A DNA stretch of 6,780 nt from Halieaceae bacterium (GCA_011524755.1 WTJR01000134.1:19881-26660), one strand, 5' to 3'; positions 1 through 6,713 are shown, counted from the stretch's first letter. The notes: generated from the letters alone by a model not told the origin. A program made the numbers and translations.

Positions 1-1067
1 CAGGTCGGCTGGATCGAATTTTAGTCGATGTTGGAAACACCATTGAAAGCGAGGCGCTCCTTGCCGAGTTAACGCCTGGTGAGGCCGCAGAACCCGCGGA
101 GGCGTCGTCGACACCCGCTGCGGCGGAAAAAACTCAGGTCGTTGTACCCATGGGACCAGCGGCGCGTCAGCTGGTTGAAGAGCATGGGCTGGATGCCAGT
201 GCCATCAAAGGAACGGGAAAAGACGGACGAATCAACAAGGAAGATGTGTTGGCTCATATGGCTGAGCAAGCCCCCGCGCCTGCACCGGCGCCCCAGCCTG
301 CACCGCAACCTGCGCCGACGGCAGCACCTGCGGCCAGTGCTGACTTACAAGGGCCCACAAGTGAGCGTATCGAGCGGCGTGTTCCAATGACAAGAATGCG
401 GGCACGCATTGCTGAGCGTCTCCTCTCCGCAACGCAGCAAACTGCCATGTTGACCACCTTTAACGAAGTGGATATGGCGCCCCTAATGCGATTGCGGTCG
501 CAATACAAAGATCAGTTTGAAAAGACACACAACGGGACCCGTCTTGGCTTCATGGGCTTTTTCGTCAGAGCCTGTTGTGAAGCGCTAAAGCGTTTCCCTG
601 AGGTTAACGCATCGATCGACGGTAACGATGTGGTCTACCACGGGTATCAAGACATCGGTGTTGCCGTTTCAACGGAGGACGGTCTTGTAGTGCCCGTCCT
701 GCGTGATGCTGACTTTATGAGCATTGCCGATGTGGAAGCAGCGATTCGGGACTTGGGCCTAAAGGCGCGCGATAAGAAACTCACGATCGATGAGATGACG
801 GGTGGCACCTTCACCGTATCGAATGGCGGTGTCTTTGGCTCTCTGTTGTCCACGCCCATTCTTAATCCGCCTCAAACAGCGATTCTCGGGATGCACACGA
901 TTAAAGATCGTCCCGTTGCAGTCGATGGAGAGGTTGTTATTCGCCCAATGATGTATCTCGCGCTCTCCTACGATCATCGTCTCATCGACGGTAAAACAGC
1001 CGTTCAGTTCCTGGTGACGGTGAAGGAGTTAATCGAGGATCCATCACGCATCTTGCTCCAGCTGTAA
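1..1067 (+). CDS. sucB: Dihydrolipoyllysine succinyltransferase, E2 of 2-oxoglutarate dehydrogenase (5' truncated)
   Basis: E2 core of the 2-oxoglutarate dehydrogenase complex, cytoplasmic; it moves the succinyl group from E1-bound thiamine diphosphate via lipoyl-lysine to CoA. The reading frame is open from base 3 to the TAA at 1065-1067, and the left edge cuts the gene. In order one sees the end of the lipoyl domain (about bases 3-75; the lipoylated lysine lies outside the window), the E1/E3-binding domain (about 147-260, with LVEEHGLDASAIKGTGKDGR), a Pro/Ala-rich flexible linker (270-335), and the catalytic acyltransferase domain (about 370-1064). The active-site motif DHRLIDG is present, with the catalytic His at 975-977 and Asp at 987-989. 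Sequences such as TAMLTTFNEV and NASIDG are typical of succinyltransferases rather than pyruvate dehydrogenase E2. The ATG at 150 is internal, since clear lipoyl-domain homology continues upstream. Intact where visible; identification is very secure, resting on recalled family sequences. Confidence 0.96.
   Translation, partial: GRLDRILVDVGNTIESEALLAELTPGEAAEPAEASSTPAAAEKTQVVVPMGPAARQLVEEHGLDASAIKGTGKDGRINKEDVLAHMAEQAPAPAPAPQPAPQPAPTAAPAASADLQGPTSERIERRVPMTRMRARIAERLLSATQQTAMLTTFNEVDMAPLMRLRSQYKDQFEKTHNGTRLGFMGFFVRACCEALKRFPEVNASIDGNDVVYHGYQDIGVAVSTEDGLVVPVLRDADFMSIADVEAAIRDLGLKARDKKLTIDEMTGGTFTVSNGGVFGSLLSTPILNPPQTAILGMHTIKDRPVAVDGEVVIRPMMYLALSYDHRLIDGKTAVQFLVTVKELIEDPSRILLQL
270..335 (+). 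repeat. Pro/Ala-rich linker coding repeat in sucB
   Basis: Twenty-two codons that are almost all Ala or Pro with two Gln and one Thr, in an alternating A-P pattern with a QPAP unit repeated. It joins the E1/E3-binding domain to the catalytic domain. Such linkers are extended and mobile in E2 proteins and let the lipoyl arm swing between active sites. The DNA is locally C-rich as a result. Length may vary between strains because the codons are similar. Confidence 0.8.
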
Positions 1068-1073
1068 GGAGGA
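1066..1073 (+). promoter_or_regulatory. Strong ribosome binding site of lpd, overlapping the sucB stop
   Basis: AAGGAGGA starts inside the TAA stop codon of sucB and is a near-perfect complement of the 16S rRNA 3' end. It lies 9 bases before the ATG at 1083 and directly abuts the TTG at 1074. A TTG with no spacer could not be used efficiently, so the site decides for ATG 1083. The arrangement suggests ribosomes ending on sucB re-initiate on lpd, which would keep E2 and E3 levels linked (inference). Confidence 0.85.
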
Positions 1074-1082
1074 TTGTCCAAT

Positions 1083-2519
1083 ATGAGCGATTCATACGAT
1101 GTAGTAGTTATCGGTTCGGGACCTGCTGGCTATGTCTGTGCCATCAAGTGTGCACAGCTTGGTTTGAACACCGCGGTCGTCGAATCGTGGGCCGATCCAA
1201 AGGGAAAACCGGTATTTGGCGGCACCTGTCTGAATGTCGGGTGCATACCATCAAAGGCGCTGCTGGATAGCTCACACAAGTTTACAGAAGCCCGCGATCA
1301 CTTCTCGGTGCACGGAATCGATGTGGGTGCGCCTGCCATCGACGTTGCGGGGATGATGAAGCGAAAAGACAAGATTGTGACTCAGCTAACGGGTGGCGTT
1401 TCTTCACTACTCCAGCACAACGGGGTCACTGTTGTGCAAGGAAAGGGCAAGCTACTCTCTGGGCGCAACGTTGAGGTCACCGCTGCAGGTGGCGAGAAAA
1501 CGGTGCTCTCCGCGGCAAATGTTGTCCTCGCCTCGGGTTCAGAACCGGTGACCATTCCGCCTGCACCGACCGATGATGCGGTCATTGTCGACAGTACGGG
1601 CGCATTAACCTTTGATGAGGTCCCGAAGCGACTTGGGGTTATCGGCGCTGGTGTTATTGGATTGGAGTTGGGCAGTGTCTGGGGACGATTAGGCTCGGAG
1701 GTCGTGTTGTTTGAGGCGCTCGACTCTTTCCTGCCAATGATGGATGCGCAAGTTAGCAAGGAAGCCGCTAAGGTCTTCAAAAAGCAGGGACTCGATATTC
1801 GATTGAATGCGCTTGTCACCGGTACAAGCGTGAAGAAAGGTGCGGTCACCGTGACATACACCGAAAAGGGCGAGGAAAAGTCGGCGGAATTCGACCGACT
1901 AATCGTTGCAGTGGGGCGTCGACCACGTACCAAAGATCTTTTCTCGAGCGACTCCGGCGTCACGATGGATGAACGAGGATTCGTTTTCGTGAATGACTAC
2001 TGCGCGACGGAAGCGCCTGGCGTGTGGGCCATTGGCGATATCGTTCGCGGGCCTATGCTGGCGCACAAGGGGTCAGAAGAGGGCGTTATGGTTGCAGAGC
2101 GTATCCATGGCAAGCCCGTTCAGCTCAATTATGAGTGCGTCCCCTCGATTATCTACACGCATCCTGAGATTGCGGCGGTAGGTAAGACCGAGCAAGAGCT
2201 CAAAGCAGAAGGTATTGATTACAAAGCAGGTTCATTCCCATTCGCGGCCATTGGTCGAGCGTTAGCGAGTGGTGAGACTGACGGATTTGTAAAGATCATT
2301 GCGGATGCAAAAACAGACAGAATTCTGGGGGCACACGCGATTGGGCCGTCCGCAGCGGACCTGGTGCAGCAAATGGTGATCACCATGGAATTTGGTGGTA
2401 GCGCTGAGGATGTTCAGCTGATGGTCTTTGGTCATCCGACCATGTCTGAAGCGGTTCATGAAGCGGCGCTAGCCGTCGATGGCATGGCGATCCACATGCC
2501 GAATCGCAAGCGACGATAA
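1083..2519 (+). CDS. lpd: Dihydrolipoamide dehydrogenase, E3 component
   Basis: FAD- and NAD+-dependent flavoenzyme that reoxidises dihydrolipoyl groups on SucB and produces NADH. From ATG 1083 it has 478 residues, the usual family length. Visible features: FAD-binding GSGPAG (11-16), redox disulfide GGTCLNVGC with Cys49 and Cys54, NAD-binding GAGVIG (188-193), second FAD motif AIGD (316-319), and in the C-terminal dimer interface HPTMSE with the catalytic pair His451 and Glu456. Residues 35-45, between the FAD domain strand and the disulfide, form an extra loop also found in Azotobacter/Pseudomonas E3 and absent from E. coli Lpd. Position between sucB and sucC indicates an E3 dedicated to, or at least co-expressed with, 2-oxoglutarate dehydrogenase; it may also serve pyruvate dehydrogenase or glycine cleavage if no other copy exists. 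An upstream in-frame TTG at 1074 would add three residues but lies directly against the Shine-Dalgarno sequence. All catalytic residues are intact. Confidence 0.97.
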   Translation: MSDSYDVVVIGSGPAGYVCAIKCAQLGLNTAVVESWADPKGKPVFGGTCLNVGCIPSKALLDSSHKFTEARDHFSVHGIDVGAPAIDVAGMMKRKDKIVTQLTGGVSSLLQHNGVTVVQGKGKLLSGRNVEVTAAGGEKTVLSAANVVLASGSEPVTIPPAPTDDAVIVDSTGALTFDEVPKRLGVIGAGVIGLELGSVWGRLGSEVVLFEALDSFLPMMDAQVSKEAAKVFKKQGLDIRLNALVTGTSVKKGAVTVTYTEKGEEKSAEFDRLIVAVGRRPRTKDLFSSDSGVTMDERGFVFVNDYCATEAPGVWAIGDIVRGPMLAHKGSEEGVMVAERIHGKPVQLNYECVPSIIYTHPEIAAVGKTEQELKAEGIDYKAGSFPFAAIGRALASGETDGFVKIIADAKTDRILGAHAIGPSAADLVQQMVITMEFGGSAEDVQLMVFGHPTMSEAVHEAALAVDGMAIHMPNRKRR

Positions 2520-2531
2520 CAAACTTCAAAT

Positions 2532-2553
2532 CCCCGATTTGCGAGGATCGGGG
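2532..2553 (+). other. Hairpin 1 in the lpd-sucC gap
   Basis: CCCCGAT (2532-2538) and ATCGGGG (2547-2553) are perfect inverted repeats of 7 base pairs around the 8-base loop TTGCGAGG. No T tract follows, so it is not a standard Rho-independent terminator, and the operon should read through. It could protect the upstream mRNA from 3' exonucleases or mark a processing point (inference). Its loop carries CGAGG, which is also the 5' base of the neighbouring hairpin. Confidence 0.6.
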
Positions 2554-2554
2554 T

Positions 2555-2580
2555 CGAGGCTGTGCTAAGCGCAGTCCTCG
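2555..2580 (+). other. Hairpin 2, just upstream of the sucC ribosome binding site
   Basis: CGAGGCTGTGC (2555-2565) pairs with GCGCAG plus CCTCG (2569-2580) around a TAA loop. This gives 11 pairs, one a G-U, with a single bulged T at 2575. It ends 10 bases before the sucC Shine-Dalgarno sequence and lacks a following T tract. A 26-base near-perfect stem in an 82-base gap is unlikely to be chance. Likely roles are RNA stability, processing between lpd and sucC, or tuning of sucC translation; the sequence alone does not decide. Confidence 0.6.
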
Positions 2581-2590
2581 TAAACTCACA

Positions 2591-2598
2591 AAGGGGGA
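2591..2598 (+). promoter_or_regulatory. Ribosome binding site of sucC (G-rich, non-canonical)
   Basis: AAGGGGGA precedes ATG 2602 by 3 bases, or by about 4-8 if only part of the G run pairs. It deviates from AGGAGG by one base. An overlapping ATG at 2598 is out of frame with sucC. The G run can also pair with the ATCCCC at 2530-2535, which would hide the site. Confidence 0.6.
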
Positions 2599-2601
2599 TG
2601 T

Positions 2602-3771
2602 ATGAACTTGCACGAATATCAGGGCAAGGCGCTGTTCGCAGAATATGGGTTGCCCGTATCTGTTGGTCAGGCTGTCGATACGCCTGACGCTGCTGAAGCG
2701 GCTGCAAAGGCAATTGGGGGCGACAAATGGGTTGTAAAGGCCCAGGTTCACGCCGGTGGACGTGGAAAAGCGGGTGGCGTCAAACTTGTTGACTCACCGG
2801 CTGAGGCGCGCGCTTTTGCGGAGAGCTGGCTGGGTAAAAACTTGGTCACCTACCAAACTGATGCCAACGGCCAGCCAGTCTCTAAGATTCTGGTAGAGAC
2901 CTGCACTGATATCGCTGATGAGCTTTACTTGGGCGCTGTTGTTGATCGCTCGACTCGCCGCATTGTCTTCATGGCGTCGACAGAAGGTGGCGTCGAAATT
3001 GAGAAAGTGGCGGAAGAAACGCCTGAAAAAATCCTCAAAGCTACTATCGATCCGTTGGTAGGACCTCAGCCATATCAAGGTAGAGAGCTGGCGTTCAAGC
3101 TGGGTCTGAAGGGTCAGCAAATTAAGCAGTTTGTCAATATTTTCAATGGCTTAGCGACCTTGTTTAAAGAGAAGGATCTCGCGTTGATCGAGGTAAACCC
3201 TTTGGTAATTACCGATGAGGGCAACCTTCACTGTCTCGACGCCAAGGTTGTGGTCGACTCCAATGCCATGTACCGGCACAAAGACCTTCAGGCGATGCAT
3301 GATCCGTCTCAGGAAGATGAGCGTGAAGCAGCTGCTGCCGCTTGGGAACTCAACTACGTAGCGCTCGAGGGCAATATTGGCTGCATGGTCAATGGTGCTG
3401 GCCTCGCCATGGGTACGATGGATATTGTGAAGTTGCACGGTGGTCAGCCCGCAAACTTCCTTGACGTGGGTGGCGGTGCAACTAAAGAGCGTGTTACTGA
3501 GGCGTTCAAGATCATTTTGAGTGATGAAAACGTTCAAGCGGTGCTCATCAACATCTTTGGTGGCATCGTTCGCTGTGACCTCATTGCCGAGGGTGTTATC
3601 GGCGCGGTCAACGAGGTCGGTGTTGAAGTCCCCGTCGTTGTGAGACTTGAGGGCAATAACGCTGAACTTGGAAGAGAGGTGCTCGCCGAGAGTGGTCTAA
3701 ACATTATTGCAGCTACGAGCCTTACCGATGCGGCTCAGCAGGTGGTTGCTGCTGCTGGAGGTGCTGCATGA
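2602..3771 (+). CDS. sucC: Succinate--CoA ligase (ADP-forming) beta subunit
   Basis: Beta subunit of succinyl-CoA synthetase, which with SucD converts succinyl-CoA, phosphate and ADP (or GDP) to succinate, CoA and a nucleoside triphosphate in the TCA cycle. At 389 residues it matches E. coli SucC almost exactly in length. The N-terminal ATP-grasp domain shows Lys46 and the glycine-rich HAGGRGKAGG (50-59). Metal ligands Asn199 (in EVNPLVIT) and Asp213 (LDAK) are present. The C-terminal CoA-ligase domain contains Asn264 in MVNGAGLAMGTMD and the substrate loop NIFGGIVR around Gly320-Gly321. MNLHEYQGKALF is the classic N terminus and fixes the start at ATG 2602. The gene follows lpd after an 82-base gap holding two hairpins and overlaps sucD by four bases. 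No defects are seen. ATP rather than GTP use is inferred from similarity to E. coli, where either can be used. Confidence 0.98.
   Translation: MNLHEYQGKALFAEYGLPVSVGQAVDTPDAAEAAAKAIGGDKWVVKAQVHAGGRGKAGGVKLVDSPAEARAFAESWLGKNLVTYQTDANGQPVSKILVETCTDIADELYLGAVVDRSTRRIVFMASTEGGVEIEKVAEETPEKILKATIDPLVGPQPYQGRELAFKLGLKGQQIKQFVNIFNGLATLFKEKDLALIEVNPLVITDEGNLHCLDAKVVVDSNAMYRHKDLQAMHDPSQEDEREAAAAAWELNYVALEGNIGCMVNGAGLAMGTMDIVKLHGGQPANFLDVGGGATKERVTEAFKIILSDENVQAVLINIFGGIVRCDLIAEGVIGAVNEVGVEVPVVVRLEGNNAELGREVLAESGLNIIAATSLTDAAQQVVAAAGGAA
3757..3762 (+). promoter_or_regulatory. Ribosome binding site of sucD inside the sucC 3' end
   Basis: GGAGGT lies within the last sucC codons, 5 bases before the sucD ATG at 3768. 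The start and stop overlap as ATGA (3768-3771). This is the standard layout for translational coupling and fits the need for equal amounts of the two subunits. Confidence 0.8.
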
Positions 3772-4640
3772 GCATTCTGATTAACAAAGATACCCGTGTT
3801 ATTTGTCAGGGTTTTACGGGCTCACAGGGTACATTCCACTCAGAGCAGGCAATTGCTTACGGCACCCAAATGGTGGGTGGTGTAACGCCCGGAAAAGGCG
3901 GACAAGAGCATCTTGGACTACCTGTCTTCGACACCGTGAGTGACGCTGTATCACAGACAGGCGCTAATGCTTCCGTAATTTACGTACCAGCACCGTTCTG
4001 CAAAGACTCAATACTTGAGGCCGCTAACGCGGGCGTCGAATTGATTGTCTGCATTACGGAAGGTATTCCAACGCTGGATATGTTGGATGCAAAAGTGCGT
4101 TGTGATGAGCTGGGTGTTCGACTGATTGGACCCAACTGTCCCGGTGTCATCACGCCAGGGGAGTGCAAGATAGGCATCATGCCGGGTCATATTCACCTGC
4201 CAGGTCGAGTCGGAATCGTGTCTCGATCGGGTACGTTGACCTACGAGGCAGTGAAGCAAACCACCGATGCTGGTTTTGGGCAGTCAACGTGTGTTGGTAT
4301 TGGTGGCGATCCCATTCCAGGGTCTAACTTCATCGATATTTTGGCGCTGTTTCAGGAAGATGACGCGACTGAATCGATTGTCATGATTGGCGAGATCGGT
4401 GGCTCTGCCGAGGAAGAAGCGGCGGCATTTATCAAAGAGAACGTGACCAAGCCCGTTGTGTCGTACATCGCAGGTGTTACTGCACCAAAAGGGAAGCGCA
4501 TGGGACATGCCGGTGCGATTATCTCGGGTGGTAAAGGCACTGCGGATGAGAAGTTTGCGGCGCTTGAGGATGCTGGCGTTCGGACTGTTCGCTCGCTCGC
4601 CGATATTGGTACTGCCATGGCTGAGATCACCGGTTGGTAA
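3768..4640 (+). CDS. sucD: Succinate--CoA ligase (ADP-forming) alpha subunit
   Basis: Alpha subunit of succinyl-CoA synthetase; it binds CoA and carries the histidine that is phosphorylated during the reaction. It has 290 residues, the family norm. An N-terminal CoA-binding Rossmann domain shows GFTGSQGT (15-22). The conserved IGPNCPGVITPGE includes Cys124, and Glu209 in IGEIGG stabilises the phosphohistidine. The phosphorylated residue is His247 in KRMGHAGAIISGGKG; these correspond to E. coli Cys123, Glu208 and His246, which are numbered without the initiator Met. The start is fixed by the sucC overlap and a good internal Shine-Dalgarno sequence. A strong Rho-independent terminator begins 21 bases after the stop, so sucD is the last gene of the operon. 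Intact and typical. Confidence 0.98.
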   Translation: MSILINKDTRVICQGFTGSQGTFHSEQAIAYGTQMVGGVTPGKGGQEHLGLPVFDTVSDAVSQTGANASVIYVPAPFCKDSILEAANAGVELIVCITEGIPTLDMLDAKVRCDELGVRLIGPNCPGVITPGECKIGIMPGHIHLPGRVGIVSRSGTLTYEAVKQTTDAGFGQSTCVGIGGDPIPGSNFIDILALFQEDDATESIVMIGEIGGSAEEEAAAFIKENVTKPVVSYIAGVTAPKGKRMGHAGAIISGGKGTADEKFAALEDAGVRTVRSLADIGTAMAEITGW

Positions 4641-4661
4641 GGTTCATTACCCGCTGTTCTG

Positions 4662-4686
4662 AAAGCCCGCTATTGCGGGCTTTTTT
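4662..4686 (+). terminator. Rho-independent terminator of the suc operon
   Basis: AAAGCCCGC (4662-4670) pairs with GCGGGCTTT (4675-4683) around the loop TATT, and the run of six T at 4681-4686 follows directly. The stem has a six-pair GC core. It lies shortly after the sucD stop and before the htpG promoter, so it separates TCA-cycle transcription from the heat-shock gene. Confidence 0.92.
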
Positions 4687-4719
4687 ATGCTCCCGAGTAG
4701 GATTTTTTTATCTCCAGCG

Positions 4720-4748
4720 CTTGAAATCGAGAGGCTTTCACCCCATCT
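4720..4748 (+). promoter_or_regulatory. Sigma-32 (RpoH) heat-shock promoter of htpG
   Basis: The -35 element CTTGAAA (4720-4726) and the -10 element CCCCATCT (4741-4748) match the E. coli RpoH consensus (CTTGAAA / CCCCATNT) at all specified bases, with a 14-base spacer in the accepted range. TCTCC at 4711-4715 also resembles the extended upstream part. Transcription should start near 4754-4757, giving a short leader of about 25 bases. htpG is a known RpoH regulon member in gammaproteobacteria, which supports the call. No convincing sigma-70 promoter was seen alongside it. Confidence 0.9.
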
Positions 4749-4767
4749 GCTGATCATGAACAAATGA

Positions 4768-4773
4768 CAGGAG
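4768..4773 (+). promoter_or_regulatory. Ribosome binding site of htpG
   Basis: CAGGAG lies 6 bases before ATG 4780, good spacing, and supports this start. The short leader from the predicted start site shows no obvious stable structure over the site, so control is probably at transcription rather than through an RNA thermometer. Confidence 0.75.
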
Positions 4774-4779
4774 CCAATA

Positions 4780-6681
4780 ATGTCTTCCAAGCAAACTATG
4801 GGATTTCAGACCGAAGCAAAGCGACTGCTTCAGTTGATGATTCACTCGCTTTATTCCAACCGCGAGATTTTCCTTCGAGAGCTTATTTCGAACGCGTCGG
4901 ATGCCATTGATAAGAGACGGTTTGCAGCTATCGAAGACAGTGCCCTTGATGTGGGCGGCGAGGGCTATGAAATTCGCGTCGATGTTGATGAAACAGCCAA
5001 GACCTTATCGATCAGCGACAACGGTATTGGCATGTCGCGCGACGATATTATCGATAACCTCGGTACGATTGCGAAATCGGGAACGGCTGCGTTCATGGAG
5101 CAGCTTAGTGGTGATCAGCAGAAAGACAGCCAACTGATCGGTCAGTTTGGCGTTGGTTTTTATTCTTCCTTTATTGTTGCCGACCGTGTTGAGGTTATCT
5201 CCCGAAAAGCGGGGGAGCCTTCGGCCACACGCTGGGAGTCGACAGGTGAGGACGAATTCGACATCGATGAGGCGGAGCGAGACGCACCGGGTACCACGGT
5301 TGTGCTCCATCTGAGTAGCGAGTCAGAAGAGTTTGCGTCGCCCTGGCGAGTCAGAAGCGTCATTAAAAAATACTCCGACCACATCTCTGTGCCTGTATTG
5401 ATGGTTGAGCAAGCAATGCCCAAGGGCGAGGACGATGAGACAGAAACGGAGACACCCGAGCCTCAGTGGGAGCGCATTAACGAAGCCAAGGCACTGTGGA
5501 CGCGTAGCCGCTCCGATGTGAGTGATGATGAATACAAGGAGTTCTACCGTCACGTTTCCAGCGACTACCAGGATCCACTGAGCTGGAGCCATAACCGGGT
5601 TGAAGGAAAGCTCGATTACACCTCGCTGTTATACATCCCAAGTCAGGCGCCGTTTGATCTTTGGAACCGGGAGGGTGCGCGTGGTCTTAAGCTCTACATC
5701 CAGCGGACCTTCATCATGGACGATGCAGAGCAGTTTTTGCCGCTCTATCTGCGTTTCGTAAAGGGCGTTTTGGATTCACAGGACTTACCACTCAATATTT
5801 CACGGGAAATTTTGCAGCAGAGCTCGCAGGTGGACTCGTTGCGAAACGCGGTCACAAAGCGTGTCCTCGACATGTTGAGCAAGCTGGCAAAGTCGGATGA
5901 AGAAAAGTATCAGTCGTTCTGGGATGTCTTTGGCAACGTGCTGAAAGAGGGCCCAGGAGAGGACTTCGCGAATCGGGAAAAGATTGCAGAACTCATGCGA
6001 TTTGCATCGACACACACCGATGAGTCGACACAGAACGTCTCTTTAAAGCAATACGTTGAACGCATGCAAGACGGTCAGGACGCCATTTATTATGTGGTCG
6101 CTGATAACCACGTAACCGCGAAAAATAGCCCGCACATTGAGGTATTCCGCAAGAAAGGCATTGAAGTGCTGCTGTTATCCGACCGTATTGATGATTGGTT
6201 GATGGGGCATCTAAACGAGTTCGACGGAAAGGCGCTGAAGGACATTGCCAAGGGTGAACTGGACCTCGGCGAAAGCACCGAAGAGGAAAAAGCCGAGTTA
6301 GAGGCGGCGAAAACCGAGAACGAGGGACTGTTAGAGCGGTTGAAAGGCGCTCTCGACGGTCGTGTCAGTGAGGTTCGTCCTACGCTCAGGCTGACCGACT
6401 CACCGGCCTGTCTCGTTGTGGGCGAGCATGAGCTTGGCGCACAGATGCGCCGCATTCTGGAAGCGGCAGGTCAGGAGTTGCCTGATAGCGAGCCGATTCT
6501 CGAGGTCAATACATCCCATGGACTGGTTAAGCGAATGGATGGAGAGCAGGATGAAGATCGCTTCGCCGATCTCGCGCTCATTCTGCTTGACCAAGCTACG
6601 CTGGCGCAGGGGTCCCAGTTAGATGACCCCGCAAGCTACGTGGCTCGCATGAACAAACTGCTGGTTGAGATGAGCGCCTAG
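4780..6681 (+). CDS. htpG: Molecular chaperone HtpG (bacterial Hsp90)
   Basis: Cytoplasmic ATP-dependent homodimeric chaperone that helps refold or stabilise client proteins under heat and other stress, acting with the DnaK system. It has 633 residues, slightly longer than the 624 of E. coli HtpG. The N-terminal GHKL ATPase domain (about 1-215) shows Glu34 and Asn38 in LRELISNASDA, Asp80 in DNGIGM (80-85), and the lid glycine motif GQFGVGF (121-127). A short acidic linker at 217-228 leads to the middle domain (about 230-500), where LPLNISRE contains the ATP-contacting Arg342. The C-terminal dimerisation domain starts near 510 after a Glu/Lys-rich stretch; as usual for bacteria, the eukaryotic MEEVD tail is absent. 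The gene has its own sigma-32 promoter and good Shine-Dalgarno sequence. Residue 46 is Arg (DKRRF) where related proteins usually have Leu, a minor variation. Function is assigned with high certainty. Confidence 0.98.
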   Translation: MSSKQTMGFQTEAKRLLQLMIHSLYSNREIFLRELISNASDAIDKRRFAAIEDSALDVGGEGYEIRVDVDETAKTLSISDNGIGMSRDDIIDNLGTIAKSGTAAFMEQLSGDQQKDSQLIGQFGVGFYSSFIVADRVEVISRKAGEPSATRWESTGEDEFDIDEAERDAPGTTVVLHLSSESEEFASPWRVRSVIKKYSDHISVPVLMVEQAMPKGEDDETETETPEPQWERINEAKALWTRSRSDVSDDEYKEFYRHVSSDYQDPLSWSHNRVEGKLDYTSLLYIPSQAPFDLWNREGARGLKLYIQRTFIMDDAEQFLPLYLRFVKGVLDSQDLPLNISREILQQSSQVDSLRNAVTKRVLDMLSKLAKSDEEKYQSFWDVFGNVLKEGPGEDFANREKIAELMRFASTHTDESTQNVSLKQYVERMQDGQDAIYYVVADNHVTAKNSPHIEVFRKKGIEVLLLSDRIDDWLMGHLNEFDGKALKDIAKGELDLGESTEEEKAELEAAKTENEGLLERLKGALDGRVSEVRPTLRLTDSPACLVVGEHELGAQMRRILEAAGQELPDSEPILEVNTSHGLVKRMDGEQDEDRFADLALILLDQATLAQGSQLDDPASYVARMNKLLVEMSA

Positions 6682-6687
6682 CGTGCT

Positions 6688-6713
6688 CCTCACGCTGTGG
6701 CGCCATGGTGAGG
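6688..6713 (+). other. Inverted repeat after htpG
   Basis: CCTCAC (6688-6693) and GTGAGG (6708-6713) are complementary and enclose the palindrome TGGCGCCA (6698-6705). They form a possible stem-loop starting a few bases after the htpG stop. No T tract follows. It shares its last two G with the next hairpin, so the two stems compete at that point. Confidence 0.45.

Noticed and set aside
270..335. Repetitive C-rich stretch as a possible tandem repeat or mobile element trace
   Set aside because: It is explained by the Pro/Ala linker that E2 proteins normally have at this place.
79..390. Forward frame of 103 codons over the sucB 5' part
   Set aside because: Arg-rich shadow frame produced by the GC-rich lipoyl and linker coding region; overlaps a certain gene in another frame.
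150..1067. Start of sucB at ATG 150
   Set aside because: The same frame is open to the left edge and encodes the lipoyl-domain end (ILVDVGNTIESEALLAEL), so 150 is an internal Met and the gene is truncated only by the window.
1382..1963. A 193-codon open frame on the minus strand inside lpd
   Set aside because: It lies fully opposite a gene with complete catalytic motifs. The translation is Ser/Thr/Pro-rich without any recognisable domain, as expected for the complement of lpd codons.
3151..3537. Minus-strand open frame opposite sucC
   Set aside because: No recognisable domain, and fully inside a conserved gene on the other strand.
4720..4748. CIRCE/HrcA operator at the htpG promoter
   Set aside because: The sequence has an N9-spaced inverted repeat but not the CIRCE arms TTAGCACTC/GAGTGCTAA; the sigma-32 match explains the region better.
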